A DNA stretch of 64,000 bases, taken from positions 310,001 through 374,000 of the forward strand of contig NZ_CP048020.1 in assembly GCF_010365865.1 (NCBI RefSeq), read 5' to 3'. This stretch comes from Treponema vincentii. GTDB lineage: Bacteria; Spirochaetota; Spirochaetia; Treponematales; Treponemataceae. Under the pieces are notes generated by a model that worked only from the letters and a program-made list of their open reading frames with translations, searched no databases and had not been told where the DNA came from. Positions 51,731-59,688 of the stretch are shown in pieces; the first letter of the stretch is position 1, and the number at the start of each line of letters is the position of its first letter. The position numbers and the translations under genes are program-made.

Positions 51731-52882
51731 ATGCAAAACTCTTTTGATTATATCGATGATGATGAACTCCGTGCGTTTTTTGCAGGCGCTGTAAAAATTC
51801 CCAGCATCAATCCGCCGGGGAACGAAGCGCCAATGGTGCAATATATAGAAAATTTTTTACAAGCGAATAAGATTGAATATGAGCGGATTCCGGTTGAAGG
51901 AAACCGCTGTGATATTGTCGCTCGGGTGCGTGGAAAAACCCGTGAAAACAGCATCATCTTTACCGGACACATGGACGTTGTACCGGTTTCTGACGAAGAG
52001 CGAAGGCGATGGAACTTTGATCCGTTCGGTGCTGAAATACGAGATGGTGTTTTGTACGGCCGCGGCAGCAGCGATATGAAAAGCGGACTGACTGCTGCGC
52101 TTTATGCAATGGCTGTTTTGCAGCGGCACGGTATTGTCCCCCCTACCGATATTATCTTTGCCGCGACAATCGACGAAGAAAACTACATGAAAGGTTCGAA
52201 ACGGCTTTTATACTCTCCGTTGTTTGACGGAGCCCGCTCGCTGGTGGTGTGCGAACCGACCGATTTAAAGCTGTGTATAAAAGGAAAGGGTCGTACATGG
52301 GCAGATGTTTGTGTGAAGGGTAAAACTGCGCACGGTTCACAAGTCGGCGCTGGAGATAATGCGATTTACACGGCAATCAATTTAATAGAAAAGATTAAGC
52401 GTACGGAGTTAACGGGTTATTCTTCCGCGGAGAACGGTGAGTCTTTTTGGCGGACGCTGGCAATACAGGCGGGCGTAGAACCTCAGGTAGTTCCCGACAC
52501 TTGTGTCTTTACCGTGGATGCTCGGCTCGCCGTCGGGCATCCCATCGATGCAGTATGGGCTCAGTTGGACGAACTGATTGCCGCATTGCACCAAGAAGTT
52601 CCTACCGCCCAAGTGTCGTATACCGTTATCGATAGGCGCCCCTCGTGGACTACAGCAGAAAGCGATCCGTTGGTGCGGCGATGTAAAACGGCATTGGAAG
52701 CCGTCGGTCTTCCGTATATTCCGGATATCTTTGCAGGTTCTACCGACGGCAGCGTATTGGTAAAGCAGGGGCTCATACCCGTGATTATCGGCCCCCGGGC
52801 GACCTTGCCGTTGTCCACCGCGAAAACGAGCATATTAAACTTCCTCAAGTTTATCAGGCGGCACGGTTGTATCTGTCAATGA
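51731..52882 (+). CDS. M20 family peptidase (ArgE/DapE/ACY1-like), C-terminus frameshifted
   Basis: 383 residues as written. Metal-site motifs: FTGHMDVVPV (about 82-91), GRGSSDMKSG (about 115), DEENYMKG (catalytic Glu). An AAFG-type dimerisation domain follows, with KTAHGSQVGAGDNAI. It releases amino acids from N-acyl or peptide substrates; the exact one is open. ATG 51731 follows GGAAGGA. After PVIIGP the frame is lost in a C5 run (52792-52796). Removing two C, or adding one, gives PGDLAVVHRENEHIKL and YQAARLYLSMMLTF with a stop at 52894-52896. That includes the conserved terminal His of M20 enzymes, which the written frame lacks. Confidence 0.85.
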   Translation: MQNSFDYIDDDELRAFFAGAVKIPSINPPGNEAPMVQYIENFLQANKIEYERIPVEGNRCDIVARVRGKTRENSIIFTGHMDVVPVSDEERRRWNFDPFGAEIRDGVLYGRGSSDMKSGLTAALYAMAVLQRHGIVPPTDIIFAATIDEENYMKGSKRLLYSPLFDGARSLVVCEPTDLKLCIKGKGRTWADVCVKGKTAHGSQVGAGDNAIYTAINLIEKIKRTELTGYSSAENGESFWRTLAIQAGVEPQVVPDTCVFTVDARLAVGHPIDAVWAQLDELIAALHQEVPTAQVSYTVIDRRPSWTTAESDPLVRRCKTALEAVGLPYIPDIFAGSTDGSVLVKQGLIPVIIGPRATLPLSTAKTSILNFLKFIRRHGCICQ

Positions 52883-52889
52883 TGCTTAC

Positions 52890-52933
52890 TTTTTGAAAAT
52901 ATACGGCGCATCTGCGTTGTCTATTTTCAAAAA
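52890..52933 (-). repeat. Short form of the palindromic element, copy D
   Basis: Perfect 12-bp arms TTTTTGAAAATA (52890-52901) / TATTTTCAAAAA (52922-52933) around 20 bases that include GGCGCATCTGCGTT. It equals copies A/B with the central 80 bases missing. A second arm-like copy follows at 52940-52962. The stop codon of the frame-corrected M20 gene lies in the first arm. Confidence 0.7.
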
Positions 52934-53012
52934 CGTTGGCTTAAAAATATACGGCACATCTGTGGTTTCGTGCCTGCGGGAATAGGGGCAGTGGTTGAAT
53001 GGCAATTAAAAA

Positions 53013-53041
53013 CCCTCTAAAAACTTGAGTTTTTTAGAGGG
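53013..53041. terminator. CTCTAAAAA-family hairpin, probable terminator of the peroxiredoxin gene
   Basis: CCCTCTAAAAACT (from 53013) pairs with AGTTTTTTAGAGGG (to 53041) with a tiny loop. It lies 76 bases past the peroxiredoxin stop codon on the minus strand and downstream of element D on the plus strand. Confidence 0.6.
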
Positions 53042-53117
53042 CTCGTTCAATGTCTTTAGCGCTGTACGGTTATCCGTTACGGGCAACTGTGCGTGATTTG
53101 TTGTTTTACAGTATCAG

Positions 53118-53765
53118 TTACTTTAATGCTTTGTGGCAGAACCACCAGTCGAAGCCTTCATATTCTTTGAGCCGCTTTTCGGCAGCTTTTACGTTTGAAG
53201 GTGGAGGAACAATTGCATGGTCTTTAATCAGACTGTTTTCAGGCCAGTTAGCAGGCAGCGCGACATCTTCTTTGTCGGAAATCTGCAAAGCCTTTACCGC
53301 CCGCAGGATTTCTTTCATGTTCCTACCGATTTCCTGTGGATAATATAGTACTAATCGGAGTTTTCCTTCGGGATCAACGATAAATACTGCACGGACGGTG
53401 TTCGTTCCTTTGCCGGGATGCAAAAGTCCGAGTGAATTCGCAATTGCATCATTTGCAGCAATAACAGGGAAGGTAATCTGCACATTGAGCTTGTCTTTCA
53501 TCCATTCAATCCACTTCATGTGGCTAAATACCTGATCGACGGAAAGGCCGACCAGTTTTACACCAAGTTTTTCAAACTCGGGCATCAATTCCTGAAAACC
53601 GACAAACTCAGTTGTGCATACAGGGGTGAAATCTGCGGGATGGCTGAATACGATAAACCATGAACCTTTCAGATCGGCCGGTAATGTCATCGGGCCTTGT
53701 GTGGTTTGAACTTGCAAAGTGGGAAATGCATCGCCCAAGAGCGGCATGTTAATTCTTTCGTCCAT
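53118..53765 (-). CDS. Peroxiredoxin, Prx6 subfamily
   Basis: 215 residues. The peroxidatic Cys is in [19 protein letters not shown] (about residue 46), followed by [16 protein letters not shown], and [18 protein letters not shown]. The tail [13 protein letters not shown] is the archaeal/bacterial Prx6-type C-terminus, where the extra Cys can act as resolving residue. It reduces H2O2 and organic peroxides, important for an anaerobe without visible catalase. Start at ATG 53765 with AAGGAG seven bases upstream; the open frame further up is not coding. A PerR-like box overlaps its promoter. Confidence 0.93.
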   Translation of the reverse strand: MDERINMPLLGDAFPTLQVQTTQGPMTLPADLKGSWFIVFSHPADFTPVCTTEFVGFQELMPEFEKLGVKLVGLSVDQVFSHMKWIEWMKDKLNVQITFPVIAANDAIANSLGLLHPGKGTNTVRAVFIVDPEGKLRLVLYYPQEIGRNMKEILRAVKALQISDKEDVALPANWPENSLIKDHAIVPPPSNVKAAEKRLKEYEGFDWWFCHKALK

Positions 53766-53781
53766 AAATATCTCCTTAATC

Positions 53782-53825
53782 TTAATAATGATTCTTAATA
53801 TATCATACTTCTTAAAAAAAAGCAA
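53782..53825 (-). promoter_or_regulatory. Peroxiredoxin promoter with PerR/Fur-like dyad
   Basis: Minus-strand TTGCTT (53825-53820), 17-bp spacer, TATATT (53802-53797). The imperfect palindrome TTAATAAT-G-ATTCTTAA (53782-53798; 7 of 8 pairs) overlaps the -10 and the start point, resembling the PerR/Fur box layout. Regulation by a PerR-type metalloregulator is inference. Confidence 0.5.
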
Positions 53826-53985
53826 GCACTTTAATTTTTTTGCCGTTATTGTGCTTACATTGATTTTGCTATGTGTTATCTTGCATGAAAAAATTACGGT
53901 AAAAACCACTCTTGGTAGCGTGCTTATCACCGCAGGCTCCCTGTTGTTTTTTGCAGGATGCCTTGACATATCTAAAGAAAATTAG
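53788..53985 (+). pseudogene. Remnant of an EamA/DMT-type transporter C-terminus
   Basis: An open frame here encodes two hydrophobic helices: [19 protein letters not shown] then [15 protein letters not shown]. The pattern helix-HEK-(I/L)T-x5-LG-x3-I-x-AG is the usual last helix pair of EamA-type drug/metabolite transporters. No N-terminal part exists, it starts within the peroxiredoxin promoter, and its end contains the infC -35 box. I read it as a decayed fragment that now carries promoter elements. Confidence 0.45.
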
Positions 53986-53992
53986 ATATACT
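53963..53992 (+). promoter_or_regulatory. infC-rpmI-rplT promoter with dyad in the spacer
   Basis: TTGACA (53963-53968), 18-bp spacer, TATACT (53987-53992). The spacer holds an inverted repeat TATCTAA-N6-TTAGATA (53969-53988) reaching into the -10. A leader of about 50 bases follows; no long L20-type leader structure is obvious. Confidence 0.6.
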
Positions 53993-54048
53993 TACGGCCT
54001 ATAGCTTTATTTTATGTGCATTGAGAAAAGTGTGCTGGAGGAGAATAG

Positions 54049-54570
54049 TTGGCGGAGAATAAAGGTTTGCGGATTAATGAACAAATCCGTGTCCGCGAGG
54101 TTCGTTTAATTGATGATGCAGGGGAGCAGAAGGGTATTGTTTCCACCCTTGAAGCTCTTAGGATGGCTCAAGACGTTAATCTTGATCTCGTTGAAGTGGC
54201 TCCGCAAGCGGATCCTCCCGTTTGCAAGATTTTAGATTATGGAAAGTATCGTTTTGAATTGGAAAAAAAGCTCCGTGATTCCAAGAAAAAACAGAAGCTG
54301 CAAGTTCTTAAAGAAATTCGTATGCAGCCTAAGATAAATGACCATGATCTATCTTTTAAAGCACGGCATATACAAGATTTTCTTGATGACGGCGATAAAG
54401 TAAAAGTAACAATCCGCTTTCGGGGGCGGGAGTTAGCCCATACCGAGCTGGGGCTGGACGTATTAAATAACGTACTGGCAAAACTCGGCGGAGATTTAAC
54501 GGTAGAAAAACCTCCGGCAATGGAGGGGCGTTCCATGTCGATGACATTGGCGCCCAAATCGAAGAAATAA
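54049..54570 (+). CDS. infC: Translation initiation factor IF-3, TTG start
   Basis: 173 residues, initiation factor that checks start-codon pairing on the 30S subunit. N-domain [14 protein letters not shown], the linker and C-domain [14 protein letters not shown] and [12 protein letters not shown] are canonical. The start is TTG at 54049 after GGAGGAG; no in-frame ATG precedes the conserved region. A rare start codon at infC matches the known autoregulation, where IF-3 discriminates against its own non-AUG start. First gene of infC-rpmI-rplT. Confidence 0.95.
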   Translation: MAENKGLRINEQIRVREVRLIDDAGEQKGIVSTLEALRMAQDVNLDLVEVAPQADPPVCKILDYGKYRFELEKKLRDSKKKQKLQVLKEIRMQPKINDHDLSFKARHIQDFLDDGDKVKVTIRFRGRELAHTELGLDVLNNVLAKLGGDLTVEKPPAMEGRSMSMTLAPKSKK

Positions 54571-54585
54571 TTTACGAGGTGTATC

Positions 54586-54792
54586 ATGCCTAAGATGAAG
54601 AGTAAGAGTGCCGCAGCAAAACGTTTTAAGTTTACCGGCGGCGGTAAAGTAAAGTATAAGCAAATGAATTTGCGCCATATTTTAACAAAAAAATCTCCAC
54701 AACGCAAACGTGATTTGCGCAAAGGCGGAATTTTAGCCGAAGTCGACAGCAAAAAGGTAAGAAAACAACTGCTTCCTTACGGTACTAATTAA
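54586..54792 (+). CDS. rpmI: 50S ribosomal protein L35
   Basis: 68 residues, typical length. MPKMKSKSAAAKRFKFTGGG and RHILTKKSPQRKRDLRK are the family core. Ribosome-binding site GAGGTG, 15 bases after infC. Confidence 0.96.
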   Translation: MPKMKSKSAAAKRFKFTGGGKVKYKQMNLRHILTKKSPQRKRDLRKGGILAEVDSKKVRKQLLPYGTN

Positions 54793-54816
54793 GTTTTGAT
54801 TATTTAGGAGAATACA

Positions 54817-55176
54817 ATGCCGAGATCGTTATGTTCAAATAAACGCATTCATAGACGCAAGAAGATTTTAAAGTTAGCAAAAGGATTCCGCGGACGCAGA
54901 GGTACGAACTATAAAGCGGCAAAAGATGCCGTTGTAAAAGCACTTACCCATAGCTTTGAAGCACGCCGCGACCGCAAAGGTGACATGCGCCGCTTGTGGA
55001 TCAGCAGAATAAATGCTGCTGTTCGTGCAGAAGGAATGAGCTATTCACGCTTTATCAACGGAATGGCCAAAGCGGGGATTGCTTTGAACCGCAAGGCCTT
55101 ATCCAATATGGCTATCGAAGATCCGGCCGCTTTTAAAAGCGTTGTCGAACAGTCAAAAAAAGCATTAGGAGTTTAA
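54817..55176 (+). CDS. rplT: 50S ribosomal protein L20
   Basis: 119 residues. Core motifs [20 protein letters not shown] and [19 protein letters not shown]; early assembly protein of the 50S subunit and, in other bacteria, repressor of its own operon. Good ribosome-binding site (TTAGGAG). Only three bases separate it from the coiled-coil gene that follows. Confidence 0.97.
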   Translation: MPRSLCSNKRIHRRKKILKLAKGFRGRRGTNYKAAKDAVVKALTHSFEARRDRKGDMRRLWISRINAAVRAEGMSYSRFINGMAKAGIALNRKALSNMAIEDPAAFKSVVEQSKKALGV

Positions 55177-55179
55177 AGT

Positions 55180-55650
55180 ATGGTAAACCTCGATCAAATT
55201 AAACAGCTTGAAGCGAGGGTTTCTAAAGCGATTGAGCTGATGCAGACCCTCAAAGATGAGAACGATTTATTAAAGCTTGAATTGCACGATCGCCAACAGC
55301 GAATTGAGGAGCTGGAGAATATAGTTCTTGTTTTTAGAAATGACCAAGCAAAGATCGAGGAAGGTATCATCAATGCACTCAATCACCTGAGTGCATTTGA
55401 AGATACTGTATACCAAGCGGCAAATTCGACAGCTGCTTCTGCCGTACATGAAGCAGCTCCGGCCGCGAATGAAGTGCCGGAAATGCAGCCGACAGCATTA
55501 AATCCCACTGGAGCCGTTGCATCTGAACAGCCCAACCCCATACACGAAGAAGCTTCGGAAACGCAATCGCCGACTGCTGTTGCCGAGACGGTGCCGCAGC
55601 AAGCTCCACAGGAACCTATAAATCATTCCAATCAACTGGATATTTTTTAA
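55180..55650 (+). CDS. Coiled-coil protein, ZapB-like
   Basis: 156 residues. The first about 65 form a continuous coiled coil (QIKQLEARVSKAIELMQTLK, then LHDRQQRIEELENIVL). The second half is Ala/Pro/Glu/Gln-rich and probably disordered, ending HSNQLDIF. Position directly before a ZapA gene and the coil architecture suggest a ZapB-type or spirochete-specific divisome partner, analogous to the zapB-zapA pairs annotated in other treponemes. Function is inferred from context. Three bases after rplT; two before zapA. Confidence 0.7.
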   Translation: MVNLDQIKQLEARVSKAIELMQTLKDENDLLKLELHDRQQRIEELENIVLVFRNDQAKIEEGIINALNHLSAFEDTVYQAANSTAASAVHEAAPAANEVPEMQPTALNPTGAVASEQPNPIHEEASETQSPTAVAETVPQQAPQEPINHSNQLDIF

Positions 55651-55652
55651 CG

Positions 55653-55991
55653 ATGGCCGAACGCAAAGGGCGGCTGCAAATCGACCTATTAGGTACGTCG
55701 TTTGCGCTTGAGGCTGATCAACCCGCTGAATATTTACAGTCAATCTATAAGCATTATAAAAAAGTCGTCTCGGAGGTTCAACAAACGTCCGGCGTTAATG
55801 ATTCATTGCGCGTTGCGATTATCGCCGGTATCTTGTTGTCGGATGAACTGAGCAAAGAGCGGCTTAATCCGCAGGCGCTGATTCCGCAGCATGAAACAGA
55901 GGTCTTAATCGAGCAATCGGCAAAAAAGATGATCGAAGATATCGATTCGATTATTTATTCGCTTACTCCGTCAAATGATGGACACGTATGA
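55653..55991 (+). CDS. zapA: Cell division protein ZapA
   Basis: 112 residues; FtsZ-ring stabiliser. RLQIDLLGTSFALEADQPAE forms the N-terminal beta head and the coil VNDSLRVAIIAGILLSDEL the dimer/tetramer stalk. Starts two bases after the ZapB-like gene without its own strong ribosome-binding site and overlaps the following gene by ATGA, so translation is probably coupled. Confidence 0.85.
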   Translation: MAERKGRLQIDLLGTSFALEADQPAEYLQSIYKHYKKVVSEVQQTSGVNDSLRVAIIAGILLSDELSKERLNPQALIPQHETEVLIEQSAKKMIEDIDSIIYSLTPSNDGHV

Positions 55992-56446
55992 CTCTTTTTG
56001 TCGATGCGGATTCCTGTCCGGTACGAATCCGCGAGATTATTTGCAGGACGGCGCAGCGATTACACGTTCAAGCGATCTTTGTTGCTAATAGATCAATTCC
56101 AATCCCTAGAAATTCTTATTGCACTACTATCGTAACCAAAGCTGAGGATCAAGCTGCAGATATGTATATCATTACTTATGCGGCACAAGGTGACATGGTT
56201 ATTACCCGTGATATTCCCCTTGCAAAACAGCTTGTCGAAGCCCATATCAAAGTGATTAATGATCGAGGTGTCGTGTATACTGCCGAAAACATTGATGAAC
56301 GGTTGTCTATCCGGAATTTTATGTATGAATTGTCGATAAACGGTCTTGCTCCCGAGCGGACGAAGGCGTTCGGGAAAAAAGAAGTTATGGAATTCGCTCA
56401 AGCGCTAGATCGGGAAACGCAGCGTCTTCTGAAAACCGATCCTTGA
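55988..56446 (+). CDS. YaiI/YqxD family protein (DUF188)
   Basis: 152 residues. The N-terminal FVDADSCPVRIREII, the central DQAADMYIITYAAQGDMVIT and RDIPLAKQLVEA are diagnostic of the UPF0178/DUF188 family, a PIN-like fold of unproven activity. ATGA overlap with zapA. The 3' end overlaps the convergent HD-GYP gene by 62 bases. Confidence 0.92.
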   Translation: MTLFVDADSCPVRIREIICRTAQRLHVQAIFVANRSIPIPRNSYCTTIVTKAEDQAADMYIITYAAQGDMVITRDIPLAKQLVEAHIKVINDRGVVYTAENIDERLSIRNFMYELSINGLAPERTKAFGKKEVMEFAQALDRETQRLLKTDP

Positions 56447-57668
56447 TTTCTTTAATCCTGGGGGCAACTTCAAAAAATGCATCAGTGACTTCAGGATCGA
56501 ATTTTATACCGCGTAACCTTCGTATCTCTCCCAAAACTTTATCTTCAGTCCATTTTTCTTTATATACTCGTTTACAGGAAAGTGCATCGTAAACATCTGC
56601 GAGCGAGGTAATACGTGCACCAAGGGGAATTTCCTCACCGATAAGCCCTTGCGCTGCGGTATGCATACGGTTGTATTTTTCTATTGCGCCTGTTTCCTCT
56701 GAGATATGGCCGGGATACCCGGTTCCATCCCAATTTTCATGGTGCCGTAATGCAATATCCCGCGACATAGTATCCACTGTCGAATTACCCGACAAAAATA
56801 GCTTTGAACCGCGCCATGTATGGCTCTGCATAATCCGGTATTCTTCGGGCGTGAGTTTGCCGGGTTTTTTTAGAATTGTGTCGGAAATACCGATTTTTCC
56901 GACATCGTGCAGCATTGCAGCAATCTTTAGCGCATCGCGAAATTTTTCGCGTTCATGCCGGTGGATATTATGGTTAAATGCCCAACGATCATAAATTTCT
57001 ACTGCGTAGTTTGCGACGCGATGCACATGAAGCCCTGTCTCCCGCGGATCGTGCAACTCTGCCATTTGCACCATACGCAGGATCATCTCGCGGGTTAACG
57101 AAGCATGCATAAGCGTTGCTGCAGCGTTTGCTGCAAAATGAGAGAGGAACATTTCGTCATCGGAAGTAAATGCACGGACTTTGCCATGTATGTCAAGCGC
57201 ATTAATCATCTGTAAAACACCCAATACGTCACCAGAGATGGCAATGAGCGGAATCGTCAGCGTCGATACTGTTTTGTAACCTGTTGCCACATCACTGACA
57301 GTACCGAATTTATAATACTTATCAGGAGAAATGGCATAAACATCAGGTTCATTGATCAGCTGTTTAGTCATCGCAGCCGATCCGGCAATAGTCGTAACAT
57401 CGATCGGGAATGAAAAAATATGGAAAGGAAGTTTTTCTCCAGGATTTAATCGCTTTTGCAGCGTTGCATTTTGCGCATAATGGATAACCAGACGATTCCC
57501 TTCGACCAAGTAAATGGAGCCTGCATCGGCATTCAAGGCTTGCCGTGCCTCAGTTAATATCCTTTCCAGTAAAATATCTTTATCCCGAATACTATATAAT
57601 CGGGAAGTTGTCTGCATGATATCAAACAGAATTTCTTCCCGTGTTCTTACTGTCGGCATCGTACTCAT
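56385..57668 (-). CDS. GAF/HD-GYP domain protein (probable cyclic-di-GMP phosphodiesterase)
   Basis: 427 residues. GAF domain about 15-180 (ADAGSIYLVEGNRLVIHYAQ), HD-GYP domain about 200-400. Catalytic features: MLHDVGKIGISD, LTPEEYRIMQSHTWRG and HHENWDGTGYPG, all metal ligands present. It should degrade cyclic-di-GMP in response to a small ligand, affecting motility or attachment. Start ATG 57668 after GAGGAA; an upstream ATG at 57719 is less likely. Its last 62 bases overlap the convergent DUF188 gene. Confidence 0.93.
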   Translation of the reverse strand: MSTMPTVRTREEILFDIMQTTSRLYSIRDKDILLERILTEARQALNADAGSIYLVEGNRLVIHYAQNATLQKRLNPGEKLPFHIFSFPIDVTTIAGSAAMTKQLINEPDVYAISPDKYYKFGTVSDVATGYKTVSTLTIPLIAISGDVLGVLQMINALDIHGKVRAFTSDDEMFLSHFAANAAATLMHASLTREMILRMVQMAELHDPRETGLHVHRVANYAVEIYDRWAFNHNIHRHEREKFRDALKIAAMLHDVGKIGISDTILKKPGKLTPEEYRIMQSHTWRGSKLFLSGNSTVDTMSRDIALRHHENWDGTGYPGHISEETGAIEKYNRMHTAAQGLIGEEIPLGARITSLADVYDALSCKRVYKEKWTEDKVLGEIRRLRGIKFDPEVTDAFFEVAPRIKEIKDRFSEDAAFPDLALERIP

Positions 57669-57900
57669 AACATTTCCTCTTTGCCTATAATAACAATATA
57701 GAGGCTTTGATAGTATCACCTAATATGCGATATGACAATAAGAAATACCCTAAATTTTTGCCAATGACATTTGAGCATGTTCATAAAAAATATCTTGCAC
57801 TGCCAAACTTGTAAAAGTGTGATACACTGAAAAGGAGCTCTAAGCGATATTTCGACTATGGTTTAGAGAGAACTACTATTTCTGTTCAGGAGGAACAAGC

Positions 57901-59340
57901 ATGAATATAGAACACATTCAACCCAAAGAAGTATTCCGTTGGTTTGCCGAAATTTCGGCTGTGCCGCGCGGTTCACACAATGAAAAAGCCATCAGCGATT
58001 TTTTAGTACGCTTTGCAAAAGAACGTTCGCTTGAAGTGTATCAGGATGAGGCGCTCAACGTCATTATCAAAAAGCCCGGGACGGCCGGCTACGAAAAATC
58101 CCCTACGGTTATATTGCAGGGACACATGGATATGGTCTGCGAAAAAACAGCGGATTCAAATCACAATTTCCTTAAAGACCCGATCAAGCTGATCGTAGAA
58201 GGAGACACTCTCCACGCCGACCGAACAACGCTTGGCGGAGATGATGGTATTGCGGTCGCGTATGCACTGGCTATTCTTGATTCCAAGTCGCTTGCCCATC
58301 CGCCGCTTGAGGTCTTGATTACTACAACCGAAGAAGTTGGGATGGACGGAGCGAGAGCCTTAAAAGCAGATCATTTACAGGGGAGAATCCTTTTCAATGT
58401 CGATTCCGAAGAAGAAGGCGTATTTTTGGTTAGCTGCGCGGGCGGCGCCAATACCCATGTCGATTTTAAGATTGAAACGGAACCACTGAAAGGGCAGGCG
58501 CTTGCAATTAAAATCGACGGACTACTCGGCGGGCATTCCGGTATGGAGATTATTAAGCAGCGTGCAAACGCCATCAAACTGCTGGGACGGGTCCTGTCGG
58601 CAGTAAAAGTGGAGCAGGCTGTGCATATCGTATCGATTTCGGGTGGTTCGAAGCATAATGCCATTGCAAAAGAAGCGCTGGCAATTATCGCTGTTGAAGA
58701 TGCCGCCCGTGCACAGGCTGCAATTGGGCAGTTAGCGACAGCGATTAAAGCGGAATACCGTGCCGCCGATAAGGATATCCGCATCGCTGCAGAACCGGCA
58801 ACAGCACTGCCTAAGATGATGTATAATGGAACAGTTAGCAGCGGTATCATAGATTTTATGACGATAGTGCCGGACGGCGTGCAATACATGAGTATGGACA
58901 TCCCCGGATTGGTACAAACCAGCTTGAACAACGGCATTCTCGCCCTGAGCGGAGAAACCCTAACCTTTACGATTTCGGTACGTAGTTCGGTAAAAAGTGA
59001 ACTGGATGAAATTGTGCAGGTACTGAAGCTATGCGCAGAGCGTACCGGAGGCATATTCAGTAAGGTGTCGGAGTATCCTGCATGGGAGTATTCGCCGCAG
59101 TCTCGTGCCCGGGACGTTGCCGTAAAAACATACAAAGAACTCACCGGCAAGGAACCGGTTGTTTCTGCTGTTCACGCAGGCCTTGAATGCGGACTTATCA
59201 AAAAGACCATCCCCGATATCGATGCCGTCAGTTTAGGCCCGAATTTGTACGATGTGCATACCCCGAATGAACACCTGAGTATCTCATCAGTCGAACGGAT
59301 GTGGAAATTTATCGTTAAACTTCTGGAAAATATGCGGTAG
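57901..59340 (+). CDS. pepD: Aminoacyl-histidine dipeptidase PepD (peptidase D, M20C)
   Basis: 479-residue cytosolic dinuclear-zinc dipeptidase with broad specificity, including Xaa-His. Start VFRWFAEISAVPRGSHNEKA; metal ligands in ILQGHMDMVCEK (about 77-88), LGGDDGIAVAYAL (about 113), TEEVGMDGA (Glu base) and HAGLECGLI near the C-terminus, ending HTPNEHLSI. Ribosome-binding site AGGAGGAACAAGC. Fits a peptide-fermenting lifestyle along with the C69 dipeptidase and the M20 enzymes. Confidence 0.95.
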   Translation: MNIEHIQPKEVFRWFAEISAVPRGSHNEKAISDFLVRFAKERSLEVYQDEALNVIIKKPGTAGYEKSPTVILQGHMDMVCEKTADSNHNFLKDPIKLIVEGDTLHADRTTLGGDDGIAVAYALAILDSKSLAHPPLEVLITTTEEVGMDGARALKADHLQGRILFNVDSEEEGVFLVSCAGGANTHVDFKIETEPLKGQALAIKIDGLLGGHSGMEIIKQRANAIKLLGRVLSAVKVEQAVHIVSISGGSKHNAIAKEALAIIAVEDAARAQAAIGQLATAIKAEYRAADKDIRIAAEPATALPKMMYNGTVSSGIIDFMTIVPDGVQYMSMDIPGLVQTSLNNGILALSGETLTFTISVRSSVKSELDEIVQVLKLCAERTGGIFSKVSEYPAWEYSPQSRARDVAVKTYKELTGKEPVVSAVHAGLECGLIKKTIPDIDAVSLGPNLYDVHTPNEHLSISSVERMWKFIVKLLENMR

Positions 59341-59362
59341 ATAATATAACCACAACGGGTTT

Positions 59363-59422
59363 ACGCAGGGGAGCGGGGAGAGGCATGGTTGGGTCTCACT
59401 CGATGCTTCCCTGCGTTTTTTT
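59363..59422 (+). terminator. Rho-independent terminator of pepD
   Basis: ACGCAGGGGAGC (59363-59374) pairs with GCTTCCCTGCGT (59404-59415; one mismatch) followed by T7. The remaining 270 bases to the symporter gene are AT-rich and must hold its promoter; I could not fix a -35/-10 pair. Confidence 0.85.
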
Positions 59423-59688
59423 GTGTACTGCGCGGTTTTATTTTAATTAACCGGTAAATCCGCAGAGAGTGCAAAGGATCCGGTATGGTTATGTTTAGAG
59501 AATAAATTATCGCTCCAATCAATTATTCAAGCTCTTCTACTTCTTAATAGATCCTTTTTATTTATTATTTGTTTTCTATCTTTATTAAAAATATTTATAA
59601 ATAGATAAAAAAATAATTATATACTTGCGAGTGCCGATAATGTATGATACCATATATCAAGATTATTAATTGGAGGTTCTATTTAATT

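Noticed and set aside
58371-59150. A 259-codon frame opposite pepD
   Set aside because: Antisense shadow; Ser/Ala/Ile-rich with no motif.
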